A DNA stretch of 64,000 nucleotides from assembly GCF_039537985.1 (NCBI RefSeq), contig NZ_BAABBN010000012.1, positions 496,001 through 560,000 of the forward strand. Direction: 5' to 3'. Origin of the DNA: Litoribacillus peritrichatus (GTDB lineage Bacteria > Pseudomonadota > Gammaproteobacteria > Pseudomonadales > Litoribrevibacteraceae). The notes under the pieces are model-generated. The model was given only the letters and a program-made list of their open reading frames with translations, made no database searches and was not told the origin of the DNA. The translations under genes and the position numbers were made by a program. This document shows, in pieces, positions 17,291 through 24,316 of this stretch (positions within the stretch are counted from its first letter, which is position 1; each line of letters opens with the position of its first letter).

Positions 17291-18994
17291 TTATTTTGCG
17301 GCCACCTCTGCATCACGCAATTCACGACGAAGAATTTTACCTACGTTCGTCATAGGTAATTCATCACGAACTTCGTATTGTTTCGGCACTTTATAACCGG
17401 CCAAATTTTCACGACAGTAAGCTTTAATCTGATCAATTGTCAGGTTTTTATCTTCCAGAACAACAAACAGCTTAACGGCTTCACCAGTCTTCTCGTCTGG
17501 CAGCCCGATCACCGCTGCGTGCTCGACGCCTGGCAACTTAGCCACTACGTCTTCAATCTCATTCGGATAAACATTAAAGCCAGAAACAAGGATCATATCT
17601 TTCTTACGGTCAACAATTGAGATATAACCGTCTTCGTCGACCTGAGCCACATCGCCGGTCTTCAACCACTCACCATCAAGGAATGTTTCAGCAGTCGCTT
17701 CGGGGCGCTTCCAATAACCTTTCATTACCTGAGGACCACGAACACAAAGCTCACCACGTTCGCCTTCAGGAACGTCGACACCGTCATCGTCCACCAAACG
17801 GATGTCAGTAGAAGCAACAGGCATACCTACCGTACCGTGCTTAACATAATCGCCTACCGGGCTCAAAGACACCGCCGGAGAAGTTTCCGTCATGCCATAG
17901 CCTTCGCCAATGTCACAGCCGGTCATTTCCTTCCACTTGTCTGCAGTTGCACGAACCAATGCAGTACCGCCGGAAAGCGTAAGTTTCAATTTGCTGAAAT
18001 CCAATGATTTGAATTCTGGGTGCTGCATCAAGCCGACAAACAAGGTGTTCAGGCCCGCAAAAGCCGTAAACTGGAACGGTTTGATGATCTTAATGAACAT
18101 GCCTGGATCACGAGGGTTTGCAATCAAAATGTTATGATTACCCAGCGACATCATGCACATACAGTGACAAGTGAACGCATAAATGTGATAAAGCGGAAGA
18201 GGTGCAACAATGGTTTCATTACCGATGTCCATGAACGGACGATTGGTTTCAGGATTTTCTTGTTGCAATGAAGCACGAACCTGAAGCATATTCGCCACAA
18301 GGTTACGATGAGTCAGCATGGCACCTTTTGCTACACCCGTAGTACCACCTGTGTACTGAAGTACTGCTACATCATCGGCATTCGGGCTTGCTAACTTAAA
18401 CTGATGCTTAGCACCTTGCTTCAAAGCAGTACGGAAAGAAATGGCCTGAGGAAGATTAAAGTCAGGAACCATCTTCTTCACGTGCTTAACAGCACCATTA
18501 ATCAACCAACGCTTTGGTGCTGAACGCATGTCAGCCAAGCTGGTAACGATCAGTGTTTCAATGCCAGTTTCAGGAAGCACTTCCTGAACTTTATCACCGA
18601 ACGTGTCCATGAAGATCAAAGCTTTTGCACCGGAATCATTAAACTGGTGCTTCATTTCCCGAACGGTATAAAGCGGGTTAGTATTCACCAACACCATACC
18701 AGCACGAATAGCGCCATAAGCAGCAATTGGGAACTGAGTGATGTTAGGCATTTGAATCGCCACTCGATCACCCGGTTGAAGGTTGGTGTGATTCTGCAAA
18801 TACGCTGCAAAGTCAGCACTCAAACGATCAATGTCACCCCATGTGAATGTTTTAAAAACACTCGTAAATGCTGGACGATCTGCGTACTTCTTAACGGACG
18901 TTTCGAATACATCGACAACGTTTTTAAATTCATCAGGATTGATTGTGTCTACAACGCCTGGTGGACGTTTACCATTCCAGTAACTGGCATCCAT
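17291..18994 (-). CDS. fadD: Long-chain fatty-acid-CoA ligase (second tandem copy, promoter-proximal)
   Basis: 567 residues; the ATG at 18994 has GGGAG about 8 bases upstream. It keeps YTGGTTGVAKGAMLTH, GYGMTETSP and DRKKDMILVSGFNVYPNEIED and is clearly paralogous to the following fadD along its whole length. It is divergent from an alpha/beta hydrolase gene across only 85 bases. In Pseudomonas a hydrolase gene (PA3301) flanks the tandem fadD genes in the same way, which suggests that the hydrolase releases fatty acids for these ligases. The two ligases may be co-transcribed. Confidence 0.94.
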   Translation of the reverse strand: MDASYWNGKRPPGVVDTINPDEFKNVVDVFETSVKKYADRPAFTSVFKTFTWGDIDRLSADFAAYLQNHTNLQPGDRVAIQMPNITQFPIAAYGAIRAGMVLVNTNPLYTVREMKHQFNDSGAKALIFMDTFGDKVQEVLPETGIETLIVTSLADMRSAPKRWLINGAVKHVKKMVPDFNLPQAISFRTALKQGAKHQFKLASPNADDVAVLQYTGGTTGVAKGAMLTHRNLVANMLQVRASLQQENPETNRPFMDIGNETIVAPLPLYHIYAFTCHCMCMMSLGNHNILIANPRDPGMFIKIIKPFQFTAFAGLNTLFVGLMQHPEFKSLDFSKLKLTLSGGTALVRATADKWKEMTGCDIGEGYGMTETSPAVSLSPVGDYVKHGTVGMPVASTDIRLVDDDGVDVPEGERGELCVRGPQVMKGYWKRPEATAETFLDGEWLKTGDVAQVDEDGYISIVDRKKDMILVSGFNVYPNEIEDVVAKLPGVEHAAVIGLPDEKTGEAVKLFVVLEDKNLTIDQIKAYCRENLAGYKVPKQYEVRDELPMTNVGKILRRELRDAEVAAK

Positions 18995-19079
18995 GGTTGG
19001 ACTCCCTGTTCGTATATTGATTATTTTTATTTGCTTGATTTTTTTATGAATAGCGACATTAGCAATTATGTAAACTTTT

Positions 19080-20174
19080 GTGAATAGTTTCGCTCATATT
19101 TTCGCTCCCCTTTTGTCGAAAAGCGCCGCATGGTTCTCGGAAGTTGTGCAACAAACTTCCTATTTTGAGCCCAAACGGGTTAAAATCCCCTCTCGATACA
19201 AAAAATTACCTTTTGAAAAACACGCTAACGGATACCATTACTGCATGGAAAGCTGCACAGGTACGGCTCACGGTGCCGACAACTCCCATATTTTTTATCG
19301 CTGCTGGTTACCTGATGATGTCAACCAGGCAACCGCTGTTCTCCACATTGCGCATGGCATGGCGGAGCACAGCAAACGATATGAGATTTTTGCAGAGCAG
19401 TGCGTCAGGAAAAACATTGCTGTATACGCCCATGATCACCGTGGACACGGCCATACGGGAGCAAAAGACATGCTCGGCCATTACGGGGACGTGAACGGCT
19501 GGCAAATGGTACTGTCGGACATGAACGAATTACAATCGCTGATTCGGTCAAACCACCCAGGCCTCCCAGTCTTTCTGATGGGACACAGCATGGGTTCTTT
19601 CATTACCCAGGGTTATGTTTTTCAATATCAACCAAACTTGGCTGGTTTGATTCTGTCCGGCAGCAACTACGGTCCGCCGATTAAATATCGCGCAGCCAGA
19701 CTGATCGCCAAGCTGGAGCGTTTAAGAAAAGGCCCTCGCTACCGCAGCAAGTTCTTTGAAAAGCTCACCTTTGGCTCTTTTAATCATCGATTCAAACCAA
19801 ATCAAACCAATTTCGACTGGCTGTCCAGTGACCTGACAGAAGTCCGAAAGTACATAGAAGACCCACACTGCGGGTTTGTATGCACCACCCAACTCTGGTG
19901 TGATCTATTAAAAGGCTTGGCCAGTATTTCAACGAATCAGGCATTTACCAAACTACCTACGGAAACGCCTGTGCTTATTTTCGGGGGCCAGGAAGACCCG
20001 GTAGGCCACTTTGGCAGCGGATTAATCAGCCTCGCCAACCAGTATTCATCGGCCGGAGTCAAAGATGTGGACTTACAAATTTACCCGGAAGGCAGACACG
20101 AAATGCTGAATGAGGTAAACAAAACAGAAGTGGGCCTTCATTTAATCAGCTGGATCGAATCAAAAATCAATTAA
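19080..20174 (+). CDS. Alpha/beta hydrolase, lysophospholipase/monoacylglycerol-lipase type
   Basis: 364 residues if the GTG at 19080 is used. No ribosome binding site supports this start, and an internal ATG at 19242 would give about 310 residues, closer to relatives. The Hydrolase_4/S33-like fold is clear: HIAHGMAEHSKRY (oxyanion region), DHRGHGHTG, nucleophile elbow GHSMGS, an Asp in FGGQEDPVG and the catalytic His in GRHEML. Expected substrates are lysophospholipids or monoacylglycerols. It is divergent from fadD, and its last 8 bases overlap the convergent PDZ gene. Confidence 0.85.
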   Translation: MNSFAHIFAPLLSKSAAWFSEVVQQTSYFEPKRVKIPSRYKKLPFEKHANGYHYCMESCTGTAHGADNSHIFYRCWLPDDVNQATAVLHIAHGMAEHSKRYEIFAEQCVRKNIAVYAHDHRGHGHTGAKDMLGHYGDVNGWQMVLSDMNELQSLIRSNHPGLPVFLMGHSMGSFITQGYVFQYQPNLAGLILSGSNYGPPIKYRAARLIAKLERLRKGPRYRSKFFEKLTFGSFNHRFKPNQTNFDWLSSDLTEVRKYIEDPHCGFVCTTQLWCDLLKGLASISTNQAFTKLPTETPVLIFGGQEDPVGHFGSGLISLANQYSSAGVKDVDLQIYPEGRHEMLNEVNKTEVGLHLISWIESKIN

Positions 20175-20553
20175 AACACTGATCGGCGGACGCCTGCAGA
20201 ATCAGAGGCGTTCTGTTTTTGAATTTCAGCTCCAGTACCTCACTCTCTTTAATTTTTGAAACTTCAGCAGCAAAAGCCTCAGAATCAGAAACCGAAACAC
20301 TGTTTAATTCCAAAAGTATGTCGCCTTTTCTCAATCCGGCTTCATACAAAAAATTCAAAGCATTTAAGTGTGTAACCTCTAATCCCTGAACAACCCCTTC
20401 TCCCGATAAAAACGGCATATAGCCTACCTCTTTTTCCCAGAGGTTCCTGTTCTCAGACCAGTTTTCAATCAAGCCCTGAGGAATATAATGGCATTCAGCA
20501 ACAGAAATGGCTGAAACAGCACACAATAACACTGACATTACGATTTTCTTCAT
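20167..20553 (-). CDS. Secreted PDZ-domain protein
   Basis: 128 residues. A signal peptide ends near SVAECHY. The second half (GLEVTHLNALNFLYEAGLRKGDILLELNSVSV, residues about 58-105, shown here as the GLRKGDILLELNSVSVSD core) is a PDZ domain of the GspC/DegP type, without a protease domain. It contains two Cys (about residues 21 and 126). It follows the TonB-like gene on the same strand, but a terminator lies between them, so it is either read through or has its own promoter. A role as a periplasmic adaptor in the neighbouring ExbBD system is possible but unproven. Confidence 0.65.
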   Translation of the reverse strand: MKKIVMSVLLCAVSAISVAECHYIPQGLIENWSENRNLWEKEVGYMPFLSGEGVVQGLEVTHLNALNFLYEAGLRKGDILLELNSVSVSDSEAFAAEVSKIKESEVLELKFKNRTPLILQASADQCFN

Positions 20554-20576
20554 AGCATCAAAGACCCTCTTAAAAT

Positions 20577-20604
20577 AAAAAAGGCCGCCTGACGGCAGCC
20601 TTTT
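20577..20604 (-). terminator. Terminator after the TonB-like gene
   Basis: On the minus strand AAAAGGC-GCC, GTCA loop and GGC-GCCTTTT form an almost perfect hairpin followed by TTTATTTT. It marks the likely 3' end of the large envelope gene run. Confidence 0.8.
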
Positions 20605-20613
20605 CCACTAAGT

Positions 20614-21564
20614 TTAATAAGGTGCAAAGTCCATCCAACGAGCGTATGTTGCTCTCGCTACGTCTTCAGCACCAAAATTCATTAATTGAATTCTTGCCGC
20701 TAAACGCGCCTCAAGCTTCTTATCATTTAAGTCACTCGAAACGACCTTACATGAGGAAACAGATCCGTCCGGCTCAATGGTAAATTCGAACTTAACCCGG
20801 CCTTCCAACAAAGGGTTCTTGCGCAATGCACGATTGTAAATCGTAAACATAGGGCCTTTGTTAGCATCAAAGACTCGATAAACCTCTTCATCGCTACGTT
20901 TGCCTTTCTTTCCAGCTCGCGCTTTCTGATCGGCCTCAGCACGCATGTCTGCCAACGCTGTTTCGTCGTTCAAGTCGGCCACTGCTTGACCCTGAAGACC
21001 CGAGCCAGCTGTGCCACGTGATACACCTGAAGCAGAAACACCACCACTGCCAGACACCGCGTTCGAAGAAATAATCGCACGTTCAACCTTAGTCGCTTGT
21101 TTGCCACCCTGGTCGACCTGAGCACCTTTGGCCAATGTCCCCAAATCCAAAGACTGACGAAGTTCTTTCAGAGCATCAGTATGTTTCAACAAACCACTCT
21201 GTTTCGCTTTCTTCCTCGCCTGATCCAGCTTTTTAGGGTCTGGTTTCGGCTTTGGTTTCTCAACCTTCTTCTCCGGTTTCGGTTTTGGCTTTTCTTCCTT
21301 TACCTCCGGTTTAGGCTCTTCTTTCTTCTCTTGTTTTGGTGGCGGTGGAGGCGGCTGTTTTTTCTTCTTTAAAATCACCTTCGACAGCTGAGGAGGCAAC
21401 TTTTCCAACTCCTCCCTGTCCGGCTCAGATAAAGTGATAAAAGGAATCACCAACCCAACCACAAAACAAAGCCCCAGCAGAACCAATAAGATTTTTCTAA
21501 ATCGGTTGTGCTCTTCAGGGTCAACCGACCAAGGCAGGCGGTAGTCATACGTTAACATTGCCAT
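20614..21564 (-). CDS. TonB-like energy transducer with AgmX/PglI C-terminal domain
   Basis: 316 residues. One membrane segment (about residues 24-46) is followed by a rigid Pro/Lys/Glu-rich periplasmic linker (about 60-115, including PPPPPP and repeated KPKP), a Gly/Ser-rich stretch, and a C-terminal domain (about 230-316) with the pattern LEGRVKFEFTIEPDGSVSSC, typical of AgmX/PglI, the TonB-like domain first described in Myxococcus gliding proteins. It would carry proton-driven motion from the ExbB/ExbD motor to a partner across the periplasm. Its ATG abuts the stop of the upstream ExbD (TAAATG). The target is unknown; no TonB-dependent receptor lies nearby. Confidence 0.88.
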   Translation of the reverse strand: MAMLTYDYRLPWSVDPEEHNRFRKILLVLLGLCFVVGLVIPFITLSEPDREELEKLPPQLSKVILKKKKQPPPPPPKQEKKEEPKPEVKEEKPKPKPEKKVEKPKPKPDPKKLDQARKKAKQSGLLKHTDALKELRQSLDLGTLAKGAQVDQGGKQATKVERAIISSNAVSGSGGVSASGVSRGTAGSGLQGQAVADLNDETALADMRAEADQKARAGKKGKRSDEEVYRVFDANKGPMFTIYNRALRKNPLLEGRVKFEFTIEPDGSVSSCKVVSSDLNDKKLEARLAARIQLMNFGAEDVARATYARWMDFAPY

Positions 21565-22068
21565 TTACACCTCCTTGGACGCTTTACGGTTCACCGCAAG
21601 CGAAATATCGGTGTAATTGGCATCCGCACAGGTAGCCATAATACGCTTCAACAAGTTATAGGGAATTTCCTTATCACCAGCGATGGTGATGGGACGCCCT
21701 TCCTGTTCAACACCCTCAGCAACCAGCTTTTGCTTTGAGGCTTGATAAAGCAGCTCATCACGAAGTGATGAAATCAGCGCTTCGGAGCCATTCAGCTCAC
21801 TTACTTTCGCCACAGATCGACCCTGCACCAGAATGTTTTCTTTGTTAACAAAGATCACCAACGCTTCTTCAGGCAGGCTCTCTGCTTGAGATTCGGGTAG
21901 TTTAATCGAATCATTACTTTCCAATACTTTAACGTCAGACTGATTCACCATTAGGAAAAATACCAGAATAGTGAAAATATCCATCAACGAAACCAGATTC
22001 AAAGCTGGCTGTTTTTTATTTCGGGCAAAATGGCGAGACATTCGTTTCGCACGTCGAGACATTTTCAT
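21565..22068 (-). CDS. exbD: ExbD/TolR family protein with the conserved Asp
   Basis: 167 residues. A basic cytoplasmic N-terminus is followed by one membrane helix, NLVSLMDIFTILVFFLMV, with Asp30 at the position of the proton-carrying Asp of ExbD/TolR/MotB motors, and then a periplasmic domain. It overlaps the other exbD by 4 bases and abuts the TonB-like gene. With ExbB it should form the proton channel that powers the system. Confidence 0.9.
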   Translation of the reverse strand: MKMSRRAKRMSRHFARNKKQPALNLVSLMDIFTILVFFLMVNQSDVKVLESNDSIKLPESQAESLPEEALVIFVNKENILVQGRSVAKVSELNGSEALISSLRDELLYQASKQKLVAEGVEQEGRPITIAGDKEIPYNLLKRIMATCADANYTDISLAVNRKASKEV

Positions 22069-22586
22069 GCGTCACCTCCCGTCTTTGCTGTGTCGTCAGA
22101 TTCTTCCGGTGCATCCCCGATGGAAATATCCGGAAACAGTTCTGCATCAACTACCGAAGCCACTAAGACGGTTTTGTATGAGCGAACAGAGTCCATCACC
22201 GAGACCAACGTCTGATATTCGGTAGTCTCTTCCGCCAACAATGAAATATCCCGTTTTTCAGGCACCTTTTTCTTAATAGAAATTAAGAGCTTTGATAAAC
22301 CCTCAAAATCGTACTTCTCATCTATTTTTGGGAACTCTTGAATCGGACCTTTAATTGTGTCGGCCAAAACAAGGCGATCAGATCGAATGACTACCTCTAA
22401 CTGGAGCTTTTCAAGATCAACCTGATCTTCACTCATTTGATTAGGCAGCTTCAATTCAAGAACCGTGATATTGGCAAACACCATACTTAACAGCAGTACA
22501 GGCACCAAAATAATCATCAGGTTCATAAACGCCGTAATATTGAGTTCCGCTTCATCGGCATTATGCCGAATACGCTTTTTCAACAT
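22065..22586 (-). CDS. exbD: Second ExbD/TolR-like protein, conserved Asp replaced by Asn
   Basis: 173 residues. The domain order is as in ExbD: short cytoplasmic N-terminus, one membrane helix (ITAFMNLMIILVPVLLLSMV), periplasmic domain. The residue that aligns with the essential Asp of the LVD motif is Asn22. This subunit therefore probably cannot carry protons itself and may make a heteromeric stator with the Asp-containing ExbD. The C-terminal tail is long and Gly/Asp-rich. It starts 3 bases after exbB and overlaps the next exbD by 4 bases. Confidence 0.88.
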   Translation of the reverse strand: MLKKRIRHNADEAELNITAFMNLMIILVPVLLLSMVFANITVLELKLPNQMSEDQVDLEKLQLEVVIRSDRLVLADTIKGPIQEFPKIDEKYDFEGLSKLLISIKKKVPEKRDISLLAEETTEYQTLVSVMDSVRSYKTVLVASVVDAELFPDISIGDAPEESDDTAKTGGDA

Positions 22587-22589
22587 TAG

Positions 22590-23264
22590 TTATTCGCCTT
22601 GCGTTGGAGCTGCATTATTTGTTGGCTGATTAGGCTTACGGTCAAAAATGGTATTCAGTACTTTCACCCCGGCCATCTCAAAACTATCAATAATTTCATT
22701 GGTTTTGGTTTGCAGTAAGGCATGGCAAATCAACAAAGGAATGGCTGTCATCAAACCAAAAGCGGTCGTGTTCATCGCAACCGAAATACTTTGAGACAAC
22801 AGAGTTGCTTTTTCTGCCGGATCAGCATTGGCAACGGCAGTAAAGGCTGCGATCAAACCGATAATGGTACCTAACAAGCCCAATAGCGTGGCAACGTTTG
22901 CCATTGTCGCTAAGTAAGGGGTTCGTTTTTCCAACCGAGGCAGAGACTCCATCAAGCCTTCCTCCATGGCATATTCAACATCATCACGTCGGGCACCGCC
23001 GGCCAAACGAGAAATGCCGGCAGCAATAAGGCCACCCATAGCCGCGCTTGAGTCATTACCTACTTTCATTGCCGTTTTAAAATCACGTTTGGAGATCAAA
23101 GGCATCATAGTTTCAAAAATTTTGCGGTTACTTCTTCTTGCTGCACTTAAATAAATAAACCGTTCTATCGCTATTGCCAAACCAATCGCAGCAACTAATG
23201 CAATTGGGTACATAAATGAACCACCTTCCTGAAAAAAACGAACAATAACTTCGAACGAATCCAT
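22590..23264 (-). CDS. exbB: ExbB/TolQ/MotA family proton channel subunit
   Basis: 224 residues with three membrane segments (about residues 17-35, 115-145 and 155-180). The last two contain ATLLGLLGTIIGLIAAF and MNTTAFGLMTAIPLLI, the conserved channel helices of ExbB/TolQ. AGAGGAATTC precedes the ATG. It forms the pentameric motor core in the inner membrane with the two ExbD proteins encoded next. The 120-base gap upstream is the largest in this half of the run and could hold a separate promoter. Confidence 0.93.
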   Translation of the reverse strand: MDSFEVIVRFFQEGGSFMYPIALVAAIGLAIAIERFIYLSAARRSNRKIFETMMPLISKRDFKTAMKVGNDSSAAMGGLIAAGISRLAGGARRDDVEYAMEEGLMESLPRLEKRTPYLATMANVATLLGLLGTIIGLIAAFTAVANADPAEKATLLSQSISVAMNTTAFGLMTAIPLLICHALLQTKTNEIIDSFEMAGVKVLNTIFDRKPNQPTNNAAPTQGE

Positions 23265-23331
23265 GAATTCCTCTCTCGTATAACTTACTTATCAATTAAA
23301 AATTAAATACCCAAAATTCCACTTCAGCTTC

Positions 23332-23379
23332 CGTCGATTAACTGAGTTATCGATTTACTCAGTTGTCGATTAATTCAGT
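23332..23379. repeat. Three tandem copies of a 16-bp unit
   Basis: Units at 23332-23347, 23348-23363 and 23364-23379 share the pattern (T/C)(G/A)TCGATT(A/T)A(C/T)T(C/G)AGT. They begin 5 bases beyond the stop of the 92-residue secreted protein gene, in the gap before exbB. Confidence 0.8.
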
Positions 23380-23384
23380 CAATA

Positions 23385-23663
23385 TCAGGAATCAGAAGAA
23401 GATTGAATAGCTTGTTGGTGACTGTCCACCTGTCGTTTGAATTTAAAATAATCCAAATAATCGTCGGTCGGCGTTAAATCAGGTTTAATTTCCTGTTTTA
23501 ATCCATTCAATTCCGCATCCGTCTGCCAAGGTATAATGAAAAGCACCTTAGGTTGTTCTTGATTTCCCCGAACAAAAATTCCTTCCAGCTCAATTACCTC
23601 TGATGCCAGCGACACATTCGCAATGAAGGACAGGATCAACAGCAGGAATACCCTTAATCTCAT
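23385..23663 (-). CDS. Small secreted protein of unknown family
   Basis: 92 residues. A signal peptide (LLLILSFIANVSLAS) is followed by a short mature part containing EGIFVRGNQEQPKVLFIIPW and a charged C-terminus. I do not recognise a domain. It overlaps the upstream TPR lipoprotein gene by 4 bases (ATGA), so its expression is coupled to that gene; it is likely a periplasmic accessory of the ExbBD/TPR system. Confidence 0.75.
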   Translation of the reverse strand: MRLRVFLLLILSFIANVSLASEVIELEGIFVRGNQEQPKVLFIIPWQTDAELNGLKQEIKPDLTPTDDYLDYFKFKRQVDSHQQAIQSSSDS

Positions 23664-24316
23664 CTTTGAGCCTCTTTGGCTTGCAAGCGCCTTTCTAAAT
23701 CAACCACCCACCCCTTGACTCTACGATCTTCAACGGGCGTTTTTGACAGGTAAGCCTGATATTGTTTTAGCGCAATTTGCGGGGTTTGTAGGTAAAGATC
23801 CAGTAAGATTCCGTAGTTTTTATGTACAACTGGGGACTGGTCCTCAAAACTTAAACAGGTTTCGTACACCTCTTTCGCTTTTTGGAACTCACCCTCCAGG
23901 CGAAGTGCTCGCCCGTAAGCATTGCATACACGGGTATTTGCAGGATCAATAAAATGCGCCTTTGCGAACAACTCAAAAGCCAGCTCCATCTGTGATTCAG
24001 ACTGAGCTAAAACCGCCCGATTGTACAACGGCGTCACCAAATCAGGGCGTTGTGAGATTAACTGATCCAGCTGAGTTTCAGCTTTTGAAGTCTGTTTCTT
24101 CTTAATTGCATGAAGGGCAAGTGCAAACTTATTTTGGAAGTCCGCATCCACATTAACCAAACCTAAAGCCGCATAATCACTGTAATCTTTAACGATCGCA
24201 GCAGGCTGAATAACCGTAGCTGGCGATGGGTCCCCAGTAGAGAACTTTTGTGTCGCACAACCGGCCAAGACAGACAATACGCCAACCAGAATACATTTAT
24301 TGAATAACTTCAGCAT
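23660..24316 (-). CDS. TPR lipoprotein
   Basis: About 218 residues from the ATG at 24316 (a TTG at 24325 is an alternative). A lipoprotein signal ends in SVLAGC, followed by ATQKFSTG. Residues about 60-200 contain three or four TPR-like helix pairs (for example AELLYNRAVLAQSE-like and NAYGRALRLEGEFQKAKEVY segments). It overlaps the 971-residue TPR gene by about 20 bases. Periplasmic TPR lipoproteins such as GltE are part of the myxobacterial Glt complex; the similarity here is at the level of architecture and gene neighbours. Confidence 0.85.
   Translation of the reverse strand: MLKLFNKCILVGVLSVLAGCATQKFSTGDPSPATVIQPAAIVKDYSDYAALGLVNVDADFQNKFALALHAIKKKQTSKAETQLDQLISQRPDLVTPLYNRAVLAQSESQMELAFELFAKAHFIDPANTRVCNAYGRALRLEGEFQKAKEVYETCLSFEDQSPVVHKNYGILLDLYLQTPQIALKQYQAYLSKTPVEDRRVKGWVVDLERRLQAKEAQR

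Noticed and set aside
18995..19079. PsrA or FadR operator in the fadD/hydrolase divergent region
   Set aside because: AAAC-like and GTTT-like half-sites can be picked out, but no convincing palindrome of the known form is present in 85 AT-rich bases.
20614..23264. Classical TonB-ExbB-ExbD system for iron or vitamin B12 uptake
   Set aside because: There are two ExbD genes, the TonB-like protein has an AgmX/PglI end, and no TonB-dependent receptor or iron gene lies nearby; the TPR neighbours point elsewhere.
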